64,000 bases of DNA, taken from Heterostelium album PN500. Taxonomy: Eukaryota > Evosea > Eumycetozoa > Acytosteliales > Acytosteliaceae. The stretch covers positions 62,001 through 126,000 of the forward strand of contig NW_008805102.1 of the NCBI RefSeq assembly GCF_000004825.1, written 5' to 3'. The notes beneath the pieces are model-generated. The model had not been told where the DNA came from. It saw only the letters and a program-made list of their open reading frames with translations, and did no database searches. Made by a program: the position numbers and the translations under genes. Shown here in pieces: positions 13,395-25,580 of the stretch (position 1 is its first letter; the number at the start of each line of letters is the position of its first letter).

Positions 13395-13625
13395 AACCAT
13401 AAAAACCGATGGAACATTAAATTTGAAGAAAATCTTGAATTCCTGAAGGATGCTTTTCTAAGACTTCCTAGTGGCCTAAATAAACTGTCAGTAGGAGATC
13501 AAATGATATGTATGGCAAAAGATAGTTTTAATATCTACAACAAAGACGATTCCGTTTATCAAGATCTGAAGAAAATAATTGACTACATGCGATATATAAA
13601 TGGTGACCAATTGATAGTCTAAATC
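13395..13625 (+). pseudogene. Partial second copy of the unknown family seen at 9930-10495
   Basis: One forward frame stays open for about 75 codons: IKFEENLEFLKDAFLRLPSG, NKLSVGDQMICMAKDSF, then DYMRYINGDQLIV and a stop. It matches the 3' half of the broken gene at 9930-10495 (EFVKNYFICVPRDLDRLSED and EYLRSTNGDQLYV). No start codon or upstream coding frame is evident, so it looks like a remnant, though a spliced upstream exon cannot be excluded. Confidence 0.45.
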
Positions 13626-14297
13626 AAGAAATCTATACTTTTCATACTAAAATATGTAAATACAAGTTATAACAAATAAAACAACAATTCTTGTCGAATA
13701 AATAAACCAATTTTCTTTTTTTATCTAATTTATAAAAAAATCAGTAAATTAAACTAATCATATGATTTTTCCCACCAATATATTAACATACACACAAACC
13801 ATAAAAATATTTTAAAAGTACTAGTGTTATTCGAATGGGTTTGGGTATTTAATTAGACAATGGTTTGGGTTAAGTTTGTACTAATAAAATAATACTTATA
13901 TTTATCAAATAAATTTTTTGATTCAATCAATTATAATTTTAATCAATTTTTTTTGCATCATGATTTATGAATCTTAAACACACACTACTAAAATTTATTA
14001 TTAGAATTTGCCTATTAACATGGGTTTTTTCTTTGATTTTTTTTGATTTTAATTTTTTTTTTTTTTCAATGATTACAATCAACCCAAATTAAGGATTATA
14101 ATTTTTGTTTTTTACTAGAGTGTAGAGGGAGAGATAAAAGAAAGTAGTCAGAGTTAAAAAACAAACAATACCTTTTATTTATATAATATATATCTAAATC
14201 TATCTATATCAATACTTGAGATTGTTTTTTTTTTATTTTTATTTTTTTTCAATGCACATGTGATTTACATTTGTTTTGTTTTACATTTATAGATAAA
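13626..14297. other. AT-rich spacer upstream of the LRR-SAPS gene
   Basis: No gene seen. T-rich runs precede the start codon at 14298 and probably belong to its promoter and 5' UTR. Confidence 0.45.
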
Positions 14298-14393
14298 ATG
14301 TCAGAGACAACAACTACAACTATCATTTCATCAACTGTTGTTGTTGAAGGAATTGGAAATGTAAATTTAAAAAGTGGTAGTGGTAGTGATATA

Positions 14394-14479
<86 letters not shown>

Positions 14480-17400
14480 TATAAAATTAAATAATAAAGG
14501 ACATTCAAATGTAAAAGAATTAAAGAGATTGTTTGAATCAAAGAAAACAGTTGTTTTGGATAAATTGAGTTCATTGACAAGCAATCGATTCAAACACACC
14601 AAAGAGAAAGACAAGGAGAGAGAACGTGGTGAGAAAGAAGAGAAGAAAGAGAAGGAGAAAGAGGAAAAAAAAGAACAGCGTGAACGTGAGAAAGAGCTAA
14701 AGTCACAAGAGAAAGAGTTAAAATCACACGAGAAAGAGTTAAAAGAGCAAGCCAAACAAAGAGAGAAAGAAGCGAAACAAGCATCGAAATCAAAAGAAAA
14801 GGAAAAAGAGAAAGATGATATCGAATATGAAGAGATACAAATATCATCAAGTGAAAGAAAGTATTATTATTATATAAATGAAGCAATTAGAAGTATGTAT
14901 CATCTGATTATAATTTAAATTGTGAAGATTTAACTTACTAATCCTTTTTTTTTGTAAATTTTAAAAAGAGAATATACCTATTGTACCATCTTTAGCGATT
15001 AGAAGGAAATCATTAGATTTAACACATTCTCCTATTAAGGGATCGTTGTACGCCTCAAAGTATCAACACAACTACTCACCGAGTACCAGAACGATTCAAT
15101 TGTCAAAGAGTCAGAAAAAGAGTGTAACAGTACCACCACCACAGTTCAACGATGATACCAGTTGGATAAAGAAGGCAAAAGACGACGAGTGTGTACCGGA
15201 TTCATCAAAGAAGTCGTCGTCTATCGCAGTGACAGAACCAGCTTCACCCAGACCTCATCTACAACAGTCAAAGAGTACCTTTGAATTGAAACCTACAAAC
15301 ATCTTTCGTCATATGTCACAGGAGGAACCGACACCAAAGAAATCACCTTCACCTTCTTCTTCATCTTCTTCATCCAATAATAATAATAATAGTATCAATA
15401 ACAATAACAATAATAGTAATAATAATTATAACAAATTTAAAGATAGTAAATTTATTAGTGGTAAGGATGTATCAAATGATTGTAATAGTAATGATTCATT
15501 GGAAACCTCAAAAGAAAAGATATTCTCATGGGCTACTCTCAGACGAATGAAACGATCATCTTCAACCGTTGAAGATACACCTATATTCATTATATCTCCA
15601 CCTTTAAAATCGACTGCCAACAACAACAACAATAATAATACTACAACATCAACTTCTACTTCTTCTTCAAACAATGACGATAATAATGATAATAATAATA
15701 ATATTAGAAATATGTTGGTAACTGGAAGTGCAGATAGTATACCAACTCAACAACAGCAACAACAACAACAACAATCAAAACAAATACAACAACAATATCC
15801 ATATCTAAATCAAACACAACGTAAACATGGATCAAGTTTAGAGTTATCAACGAGTAATAAGGATAAATCGAATTTGGTAATTCAACAAACAGGTAGTCCA
15901 CCAGAGACTAAGCGATATGTCTCACAATCCATTACGATTCTTCGTAAGGATCTGGCTGGTACCAATAATAATAATACAAGTTATTCTTCACCTTCTTCAC
16001 CAGGAGATTATACTCCACCAAAGAACAAATTCATTTCTATTGCCAAGAATATGAATAGACTGAACGCTACTACCGAGGAGTTAAAGTTGTCATCTGCCAA
16101 ACTAGAGAGTTCGTCTGCTGTGATCATCTCAGAGTCGGAACCTTCCTCGCCTGTACTCTCACCATCGCGTGCCGAGATCATAACGACTGCAAGTAGCGGT
16201 GGAATCAGCTTTAGCAATCCAAGACTGGAAGTATTGCTACAAACAACACGTGCTCGTTCCAGTTCCGTTGGAAGTCTGATTGAAGCTACCAAATTTGAGT
16301 TAGTAGACATCCCACCTCTGAAAGTGCATGTCTCCAGCTTGGAAGAGTGTCTTGAGCAGTTTGCTAAACCATTTGAATTGTCACTGCCGGGTGTAGGTGG
16401 AGGTCGTTGTTTTGTGTTGGATCTTGCCAATTGTTCGCTGGGTGACGAAGGACTGTTGGAGATTGCAACGGGTTGTCCTGGAAATCTAGAGATTGCCGAT
16501 TTGAGTTGGAATGAAATCAGTGGTGAAGGATTGGAAGCTTTCACACGAATGTTGGTCGATACTCAATCGCTGTTCACCTCGCTCAGTCTCCAAGGAAATT
16601 CAATTTCGCCAACTAATTTACAAGTGTTTTTGGAATCGATTGGAAATATCAGTCGCGAGAAGAAAGGCTACAAAGGATTCGGTCTGAATCTAAAGGAAAC
16701 CGGAATTGAAAACGAAGGTGCTGAGTACCTTGCAAACTACATTGGATCCAACCAGTATCCTCATATGATTGGTTTGAATCTGACGTATGCCTCTGTCACC
16801 GATATCGGTATGAGCTATTTCAGTAGTGCGTTGGTACGTAATACTTTTCTGACGACGTTGATTCTCGATGAGAATTACCTCGGTGACGACGGTGCGTGTC
16901 TTCTCGCGGAAGGTTTAAAATTCAACAAGTCACTGACACATCTACAGATGCGAAATGCCGACGTCGGCGAGCGTGGAACCATTGAGCTGTCGAATGCCTG
17001 TAAGTTCAATACCACTATTGCGCTGTTGGATCTCTCGCTGAATCCATGGGAGTTGAACGGTGAAATGGCACTGCAGTCACTCATGACCAGCAAACAAATG
17101 ATGTCAAAGAAACAAAAGACTGTAGTGACCAAAGTCATTTGGAAAGACGAAGGAATCAATCAATGGGAGGAAGAAGAGATACAGCTGATCGTACAGCACT
17201 TTACAAAGGAGAAGATTATCGATTTGCTCATCAATGGATTCTCGCTGTCGCCACTCATCCAACAGGAGCAACTCTTTGAACACTTCAAACTCGATACCAA
17301 TCATCTCTCAAAGATCTTCAAGCAAATCGTCGAAGTCAATCAGAATCAATCGGATAATAGCAGTCACGCATTGAAACTACTAGTCGATATTCTACCATCA

Positions 17401-18136
17401 CATCTTGGTAACCACGACTTCCTCAGTAGCTTCCTCAATCACTTGGCATCACTAGTTTCAATTCTCGACAGATCATTCAAGAAAATCGATTTATTCTTTT
17501 TGAAACTCTTGGAATTCTTTGACCTTTTAATTCAATCCGACAATGTACAATGTTTCGAAAAATTAAATGATTGTATAATATTTAACAAATGTTTGGTATG
17601 TTTATATAAATATTTATCAGAAATTCATTATAAATCTAACAAACTTTATAATATCTTTATAGGATTTAATATATGAATTCCCATATAATAATATATTACA
17701 TCAAAAGATTTTAAATCTATTTGTATCAACAACTAAAAATGCTATATTTAATAATTTTGAACAATCTGTAAGTTATTATAATCTTTGTCGTTCCAACTCA
17801 TTAGTTTATTAATATTCTTTTATTTATTTATTTTTTAAAAAAAAGGTATTTAATATTGAACATCTTGGTAGATTAATTACTTATTTAACTTTGGAGAATG
17901 ATGGTTTGCCAGGAAGTAGAAGTCCAAACTTTGGACATCTTTTGGAGATATCAAAGTTGGTAAAGAAATCATCTCATCCATTCTTACTTACTAAAGAGTG
18001 GAAACAATATCAGATCAACATTCTCGACAAAGAAACACTACTTCAAGAAACCTATCTTTGTGGATTTATACCCGATAGAAATATGAAATTAGATTCCAAT
18101 CTATTGGATAAATTTGAAAAGGAATTCAAGAAATAA
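14298..18136 (+). CDS. Leucine-rich repeat protein with SAPS-like (PP6 regulatory) region
   Basis: Four exons, near 14298-14892, 14969-17595, 17663-17767 and 17846-18136, encode about 1,205 residues. The N-terminal half is low complexity: an Asn tract of about 26 from an AAT repeat, then a Lys/Glu-rich segment. Residues about 680-905 are ribonuclease-inhibitor-type LRRs (LDLANCSLGDEGLLEIA, ADLSWNEISGEGLEAF, LILDENYLGDDGACLLAEGL). From about residue 930 the sequence is helical. Its end resembles SAPS domains of PP6/SIT4-associated subunits: DLIYEFPYNNILHQKIL, then HLGRLITYL, FGHLLEISKLV and LTKEWKQYQINILDKE. SAPS proteins bind Sit4/PP6-type phosphatases, so a phosphatase-targeting role is inferred. 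The LRR call is firm; SAPS is a pattern match. Confidence 0.8.
14398..14478 (+). repeat. AAT trinucleotide microsatellite coding for poly-Asn
   Basis: An almost pure run of AAT triplets, in frame inside the first exon of the LRR-SAPS gene, giving an asparagine tract. Such tracts are characteristic of dictyostelid proteins and vary in length between strains. Confidence 0.9.
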
Positions 18137-18594
18137 CATCATATATAAATAATACATGTAATATTAATTAAATCAAAAAACAAAATAAGAAAGTTAAAAA
18201 ACAATAGTAATTATGGCGCCAATGTATAAATATAAATATTATTGTTTTTTTTCTTTTAAAATATTTTTTTTTTTTTATCTCTGAAGATAATTATTGGCTT
18301 TTTGTTAATTTTTAATCAGAAGTTTCTTTTCTTTTTCAATTTTTTTAACTATGTTTCAAGTGCAGTTGGTATTCTAAAATAAGTGATTTTAATAAAGCAA
18401 GTCAAGATTTGATTTTAATTCTATTTTTATTAATAGTTTAAGAAATTTGGTGGTAATAATCATTTTTTTTCAAATTGAATTAAATATATAATCAAATTTT
18501 TGATCTCTTATCAGATTTATTTATTAATTACTATGAAAGATATAGTTAAAGTATGAAATCTATATTTTATTTATTTTTATTTGTTTTAGTTATA
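18137..18594. other. AT-rich spacer
   Basis: No gene recognised. A possible short first exon, ATGAAAGATATAGTTAAA near 18532, precedes a GT donor, but its phase does not fit the next open segment. The 5' end of the following gene therefore stays unresolved. Confidence 0.35.
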
Positions 18595-19177
18595 GAAAAA
18601 GTTGTAATAGTAATATCTAGAGGAGACTATGATAATGATGAAATAGTAGTATGTATTGATTTCTTTTTTTATTAAAATGAATTATTATTAATATTTTTTT
18701 AAACTATAATAGAGATTAATGACAGAGTTAGAAAATGACTATAAACATGATGATTTATTTTCAAATATAGAAAAAAAGAAAGTTCATGATGTAAAAGAAA
18801 AAATAATGAGTGCTTTGTTTGAGAGAAATAGAAATAAACATGAACTGCTGATGAGAAATAGAGAATTTCTACAAAAAGAGAAAGAAGCATACTTTGGCAA
18901 ACAACATCCTTCTAGTGGTAGCGGAACGACAAGCGGTAAAAAAGTAGATACTTTGTTGTCAGGTGTAACACATTTCACTATTGTACATATAACAACAATT
19001 CCACCTCTCTACAATGAACGGGAGCAAAAAGGTGGTTCAGGATTCCCTGTAAATCATCTCACCAAAGAACAAAAAGAGCAATTGGAAAAACTAAGACAAT
19101 CGCAACAGAATTTTCAAAGACAAATGCAAGAACAATATCACAATTATCCACAAAATGATATAAGAAGAAAACCGTAA
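18595..19177 (+). CDS. Small charged protein of unknown function, 5' end unresolved
   Basis: The main exon runs from about 18714 to 19177. It joins an upstream open segment near 18595-18648 (IEKVVIVISRGDYDNDEIV) across an AT-rich intron with GT..AG signals, giving EIVRLMTELENDYKHDDLF at the join. The protein is rich in Lys, Glu and Gln and predicted helical, with coiled-coil character in KEKIMSALFERNRNKHELL and in LTKEQKEQLEKLRQSQQNF. No family is recognised. The upstream segment has no in-frame ATG, so at least one more 5' exon is needed. Using the ATG at 18719 alone would give 152 residues. It converges with the KDM5-like gene, with 115 bp between stops. Confidence 0.5.
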
Positions 19178-19292
19178 TAAAGAATAGAATAACAACTTAA
19201 TTATTAAAAAGTTTGTTTTTTTTATTTTATTTCGTTATTAAAATACTAAATACTACTTAAACTATTATTATTATTTGTTTGTTTATTTTGTT

Positions 19293-22200
19293 TTATGTTT
19301 TAATTGGACTATTTTTTGATGAGGTTGGTGATTTCGGATTGGAATTTATAGGTGAGCTTGGTGTTTTCTTTGTCGGTGTTTTTTGGCTCTTTGAGAATAT
19401 CAGTGAAAATGATGGTGTTGGTGACGTTTTGTTGGATGAAGGTGTTGGGAATTTATATACAGTGCTGATGGTACCAGTGTTTTTGTTGTTGACGTTGGTC
19501 GATCGAGTGGCTGGATGATGTGCTTTGTCCTCTGCGAGTTTCTTTTTGACGATATCGATTGCCGCTTCAATCTCTTTGAGTGACTTGTTGATCTTTAGTG
19601 ATTTCTTGGTGATTTCGCAGTCACAAACATGTTTCAAACACTTGACCACTGTTTCGTTGTCGTCGTCTTCCTCTTCGCAACACTTTCTGCAGTGGATGTA
19701 CGAGAGATAGCAATCGGCTTTGCAAATCGAGCACTGCTTGACTTGATCGATGTGCTCAGGCTCTGAAAAGTCGCGGAATACCTGTTCGGTTTTGATGCCA
19801 AGCTTCTGAATCTTCTCGCGGAGTCGCAGCTCGTTGTCGCGCATCTTTTGCAGACAGGGGTAGAGGAACCGCGACAACTCTACGGTTGGATTCTGCAGTG
19901 AGAGCATCATCATCAGTTGATCGAGACAGAAAACATTGCTACGACTGACCTCCTGGTAGTGCTCGGTCGACTTGATTCCGTAGGGCAGCCAATCGGGTGG
20001 TGCAAAGTTTACAGCTTCGGCAACTGTGAATCCATGACTGAATCCTGCGTGATAAGCCTGTGGGAATGTAATAACAAACTCGCCTGGACCTTGGAGAGTA
20101 CGACAAACTGGCACACCAGCATCGGAAAGCGCAATTGGCGACATCATGGTGATGAGTAAATAGAGGAGATTCGGTGTCTTTTCAAAGAGCTGTGGAAGGG
20201 AATCGCGCATCACCTTCTCAAAGAGCTCGGCTTGCTCTCCCGATACACCGTACCACGTCTTGTAGGTTCCAGTGTGTAGGTAGTTGATCGAGTAGAGATA
20301 GTTGTCTTCGTTGTGCCAGCAGAACGATGAGAACAACATGCCGATGTACATCATCGGATCGGTCACTCCACTCACGGGCTCAGTGAGATGAGAGAATACC
20401 GATCGCTGCATCTTTGGCAGAGTATTGAGATTCCAATGCTCGTCGCTCGGTGTATCTTCATTGCCATCAAAGTTTAGCACACGTTCAAATCCACTGCCAT
20501 GAGTACGCACATCCAAATCACTGCCATAGTGTACTTGAACATTCTCATCACCATTCTCAACGATTCTCCAGAATTCACTCTCAACTGAATCGGGATCGTT
20601 ATTATCATTTGGGAACCATCGCTTTGCAAACTTTGACGACAACAGCTCAAACTCTTCCAAACTATAAATATTACCTTCATAGAATCCAAAATCCTCTTGT
20701 TCTTCATCATCATCAAATTCAATTTGTTCTAATAAAAATAATAACAAACAGTTAATAACTTTATAAATATATCAATCAATCAATCAATTTTAAATACTAA
20801 CCTCCAAACTGTATACATTCAGAAATAAACATATCGATCATTGGTGGAAACTTTTTGTTTGGTTGTGAATTGACCATCTCTTGATATTCTTTCTTCTTGT
20901 GAAGCTCGTAGGCATAGAGATATTTGTTGTAGAGTCGTTTGAGTGTTTGAATTGGTTTTGGACACTGGTCCGATACCTTTAGACCAACGAGAATCTCTTG
21001 CCATCCATTGCCACGAGTCACCTCCCACAGTCCACCACGACGATTGACCTCTACAAACACCTGATACAAATCTAGGTCACGACCATCGTACTGAGGGAAT
21101 GCGGTCATTGTTTCACCGTGATCCTCGAGGAATCCACAGAGCTGTGCAACAAAAACTTCGCTCGGACCTGACCATCTTGTTTTCAACTGATGGATATTCT
21201 GTACTTTCGTTTTGAATTTGAAGTTCTTTGGGTCCATCTCCTTCATGACAGACTCTGCCTTGTAGGGTGGAACGATCTTACAGATTCCATACTTCTCGCC
21301 GATCGGACGGATCTTCTCGATGTAGGCCAGCGGGTATCTAAACTCTTCGGCAGTCGGATAGAATACCGGTGCCTCTTGAATCTTCCAACGCTTCACCTTT
21401 TCTTTGTCCCATGGTTTCGCTGCTTTGATATCGACTGGTTTCGGTGCCTGTTTCAACTTCTTTTGTTTGTTTGGCGATGATGACGATCCATTGCTGTCGG
21501 CTGGACCATCGCTTGACAATCTCTTTAATCTCGATTCCTTTGACATCAAGACACCCGACATCATCTTACCAGAGGATCGACCACTCGCCACAACATTTGT
21601 AGTTGCCGACGACTCCTTTGTTATCAAAGATGAATTTGAAGTGGATAGAGGTGATTGTGAGAGCAATGAATTTGATATCGACGATTCATTTGTATTGGAT
21701 TGAGCAGATGACGATGCAACCTTTGCTGTTGTTGTAGTTGTTGTTATCATTGTTGTGGTTGTTATGGTGGATGTAGTAGTAGTTACATGATTGACATCCT
21801 CTGCTTTCGTTTCCTCTTGACTACTATTACTATCGATTACCATACCATCATTGTCATTGTCATTGCTATTGTCATTGTCATTATCATAGTCATGATGTTT
21901 ATGATGAACATTATGATTCATATGATTTGACGATTTTGAACCTAAATCCAAACTAATAACTTCTACTTCTTCATCTTCATCCTCTTCAACTTCTTCTGCT
22001 TCTTCTGCTTCTACTTCTTCCTCTACTTTCTCTTTCAATAATGAATTTAAAATGTTTTGCTCTTCTTCATCTTTTTCTTCCTCTTCTTCTTCTTGTTCAT
22101 CCTGATTATCCAATTTGCTTTCAATGTCATCATGTGATTTTGGAGGTGATAGAGATAATTTCAATGGTGATGATTTCAAAGGTGATGAGGCTGCTGCCAA

Positions 22201-23106
22201 CTCTTTCTTTAAAGGTGATGATCTTTTCTTTGGTGGTAACTTTTTCTTTTGTTCTTCTTTCGCTTTAAGTTGTTTCTCTCTTTCAACTTCACTATCATCT
22301 GATTCTTCTTCTTCTTCTTCCTCTTCTTCTTGTTCTTGTTCTTCTTGTACTTCCTCTTCCTCTTCCTCTTCTTCTTCTTCTTCTTCCTCCTCTTCTGTTT
22401 CTTTCTCTGATCCTACTTCTGATTCTGAATCTGATTGTGATTCTAACTCTTCATCATCTTCAACTTTGTCTTCAATATCTGATTCTTCATCCATTTCCGA
22501 TTCTGATTCTATATTTTCAATAACTATATTTGCTCTTGATGCTTTTACTTTTGATGTCTTTGTTTTTGTTGCTGTTGTTGTTGTTGGTGGTGGTTTTGTT
22601 GCTACTGCTTTTCCTTTCTTTCCTTTTTGATTTTCTTTTACTTTCGCTTCGATAATTTCTTTAACTTTTGGTTTCGCTGCTTGTTTCGCTGCTGACTTTG
22701 CTGGTGATTTAGCTATTGGTTTTGGTGGTGGTGATTTCGCTGCTGACTTTGCTGATGATTTCGCTATTGGTTTCGGTGGTGATTTTGCTGGCGATTTAGC
22801 AACAGGTTTTGCTGGTGATTTTGCATTCATCTTCTTTGGTGTTTCTTTTTTGATTTCCACTAGCTTGACTGATGGACGAATCTTTCCACCATTTCGTTTG
22901 TTCGTTGCAGATTCGATGACTTCATTTGCAGCGATAGCGGCAGCACGTGGAATTCTCTGACCGGGCACAGGTGTCTGAAGAATGGCCCTCATTCTAAGTG
23001 GACCAGCTGTATTCTCGCATTCTACCTTGTGTTGACGTAGACCCGCCGCTGGAACTCTGACATTACAAATCGGGCACACAGCCATAGATCTTTTACTTCC
23101 ACTCAT
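19293..23106 (-). CDS. KDM5-like histone H3K4 demethylase (JmjN-ARID-JmjC-C5HC2)
   Basis: Two exons (about 23106-20802 and 20728-19293) give about 1,246 residues. Order: an N-terminal C-x2-C..H..C zinc motif (CPICNVRVPAAGLRQHKVEC); a long Lys/Pro/Ala then Glu/Asp/Ser-rich linker; JmjN (VFYPTAEEFRYPLAYIEKI); ARID (DGRDLDLYQVFVEVNRRGG); JmjC; and a C5HC2 zinc finger (CSICKADC, HCRKCC, CLKHVCDC). In JmjC the iron ligands are present as H-x-E in FCWHNEDNYLYSINYLH and the distal His in YHAGFSHGF. KTWYGVSG and EAVNFAPPDWLPYG are also KDM5-like. The enzyme removes methyl groups from H3K4 using 2-oxoglutarate and Fe(II). I see no PHD finger. The start at MSGSKRS is preferred over an in-frame Met 9 codons upstream. 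Confidence 0.92.
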
Positions 23107-23133
23107 CCTTTTCTTTTCTTTTCTTTTGATCAA

Positions 23134-24260
23134 TCAAGAACTAATCAAATTATCAAAAAAAAAAGTAAAAAGTAAAAAGTTGTTTAATGTTATCTGATTA
23201 TAATTATTATTATTATTATTATTTTCTTTTTAAAAAATAAAAATATTAATAAAAAATTTGATTATATTATGTTATGATTTGATTTGATTCGATTTGTTGT
23301 TATAAAAAATATATATGATATGATATAGGATAAATATAAATAAATATATTATGTTGATGAAATGTGTTTTATCTAAAAATTTTATTAATTTTTTTTTTTT
23401 TTTTTTTTTGGTTGAATATCTATTCTACCCAATTGGATTTGAATAATAATAAGAACCAAACCATATATATCTGGAAAGAGAAATGTGGAACATTAAAAAA
23501 AAAAAAAAAAAAATTTGTTATTTTATTTTTTTTTTTGTAATATTATCTAATTCTAATTTCTTTTTTATTATCTCGCACAAAACATCATCTTTTGTTTTTA
23601 ACGGACAAAAGTGCACAAAAATAAAAAATTAAAAAAAATAATAATCGACAGCAAAATTTTTGAATAAAAAAAAAAATACAAAATAAACAAAAAAAATTCA
23701 ATTATGTTTGAGCGAAAAGTAAATGAAAGTGTTGAATTGCCATGACTTTGATATCAAAAAGTGGGTTAGATTAAAAGTTTGATTTTAAGTGGGTGAGTGT
23801 GTATGTGGTGAAAAAACAAAAAAAAACAAAACAAAAAATTGCAAAATAATAATAGTTGTTGTGTGTAGTGTGACTTCACTGTCAATTAAGTGACTATCAG
23901 ATTGTTTGATTGATTGGATTTTTGTTGATTTCGTGTACCAATTGTGAGATAAAGGGGAGAATAGATTAGTATAACATAATTAAATGTGCACATTTAATTT
24001 GTTAAATGGAAGGTGAGCTGAGTACTTGATCATGATTAGGTAATTACAGGTGGTTGGGCAAGGCAATTTGGTTGTTTACACAAATATGATTGTTTTAAAT
24101 TTGTTGATTTAAACCCAATAGTAAACAATTAAATGTTTAGTTTTATGACAAATCTAACTATTGATTCTGAGTGTTGTTTATGTTTTTTGTTATATCTATC
24201 TACTTACTTTCTCTCGCTGCGGCTCTACTCCCTTTTAGTTTATATTTACAATCTACCTAT
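23134..24260. other. Long AT-rich intergenic region
   Basis: Over 1.1 kb with no recognisable gene, between the 5' end of the KDM5-like gene and the 3' end of APC10. It includes long poly-T and poly-A runs (for example near 23390-23410 and 23495-23512). It is probably promoter of the KDM5-like gene plus the APC10 terminator. Confidence 0.5.
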
Positions 24261-25298
24261 CTATCTGATGTTGTTATAAAAATTGAATTCTGGTTGTGAA
24301 AAATTTGGAATACGTAGTTTAGATTCCAAAGTTCTAAAATGAAAGTATTATTATAAATTATCGTTTATTAGTTTATTTATTATTAGTTTTATTTTATTTT
24401 ATAAATACTATAATTGTAAAATATGATTGTTGTTGTTGTATTTATTGTTTTTATTACTTACACTTTTTTACCTAAAACTTTAATTTGACGAACATGTGTA
24501 TCTCTACCATTTTGATGATTGGCAATGATTGAGATCTGTAGTAAATTTGCTCTCAATGGCCTTTGAGGATAGAAAATTAATTAGAATATGAATGGCTGTT
24601 AAAAAAAATAAAAAAATTAATAATACTTTACTTTTGTTTTTCATTTAATAATGGTATATTGATCCATCCATTCGGTTCCTCTAAATCAGTATTGATAATC
24701 TCTTCCAAATCATGAAAAGTAGATCCTATCTTTATGGATATCTTTGAAGGTGTATAACTCTCATCCTCTTTGAAATCTGTATACAATAATAAACTCTACA
24801 AATATTATAACATATAATTAATATATATTATATGATTTTTAATGTTGCTAAAATTAATTTACCTCTATTTCATATCTACGATTGAATTGTATATTTATAG
24901 TATGTGGTTGTGGTGCATCTGATCTAAATGGTAATAATAATAATAATAATTTGTTGTTATTTTCAAAACTGAATTGAAATTTGATTAGTTGTTAGTTGTT
25001 AGTTGTTAGTAACTTACTGCCAATAGGTTGATAAGTTCTCATCCAATAGTTGTTCGATTCCAAAACCAGGTTTCGCAGAGGAGAGTGTCCATGTTGCATT
25101 CTTTCCTATATCTACAAGACCGATGAACTCTCTCATTATAGAATCTATCGATTCTTTTGCCAGTATCTGTTGATCCTTGTTTTGATTTGCACCATTATTG
25201 TTACCGCCACCACCTGTACCATTGTTATTCACATTACCACCATTATTATTATCATTGTTATTTGCTGTTTGTTGTTGTGTATTTGTATTTGTATTCAT
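24261..25298 (-). CDS. anapc10: Anaphase-promoting complex subunit 10 (APC10/DOC1)
   Basis: Five exons (25298-25018, 24923-24863, 24795-24632, 24560-24462, 24333-24261) splice to 225 residues in one frame. APC10 is the DOC-domain substrate co-receptor of the APC/C ubiquitin ligase, working with Cdc20 or Cdh1 to bind degrons. The DOC core is very clear: [53 protein letters not shown], then [11 protein letters not shown]. The protein ends in NNIR, preserving the C-terminal Ile-Arg tail that docks on TPR subunits. The last exon is easy to miss because exon 4 runs into a TAA three bases after its splice site. The N-terminus is Asn/Thr/Gly-rich and not conserved. It shares a 282-bp divergent spacer with MED1. 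Confidence 0.95.
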
Positions 25299-25310
25299 TT
25301 TCCTATTCTA

Positions 25311-25345
25311 TATATCTATCTATCTATCTATCTATCTATCTAATC
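25311..25345. repeat. CTAT tetranucleotide microsatellite
   Basis: About eight tandem CTAT units lie in the spacer between APC10 and MED1, just upstream of the APC10 start codon. It is a simple repeat, probably in the 5' UTR or promoter. Confidence 0.85.
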
Positions 25346-25580
25346 TATCTTTATATCTATAAAAGTATAAATATCTATAATTGAACAAGACTGTCTGACT
25401 AATTCTATTAATGAAAAAATAAAAACAAGTTAGTTTTTTTGAAAAGGGAGGGAAATTAAGATACATCATCAAATTCTTAAAAAAAAAAATAAAAGTGTGT
25501 GGGTGATGTGATGATCAAATTTGATCATTTCTTTTATTAATTAAGATCTGATTATTAATTCTTAATTAGTAAAATATAAT

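Noticed and set aside
22041-22630. Ser-rich forward open frames opposite the KDM5-like gene
   Set aside because: They are the antisense of the Glu/Asp/Lys-rich linker, which gives long Ser runs.
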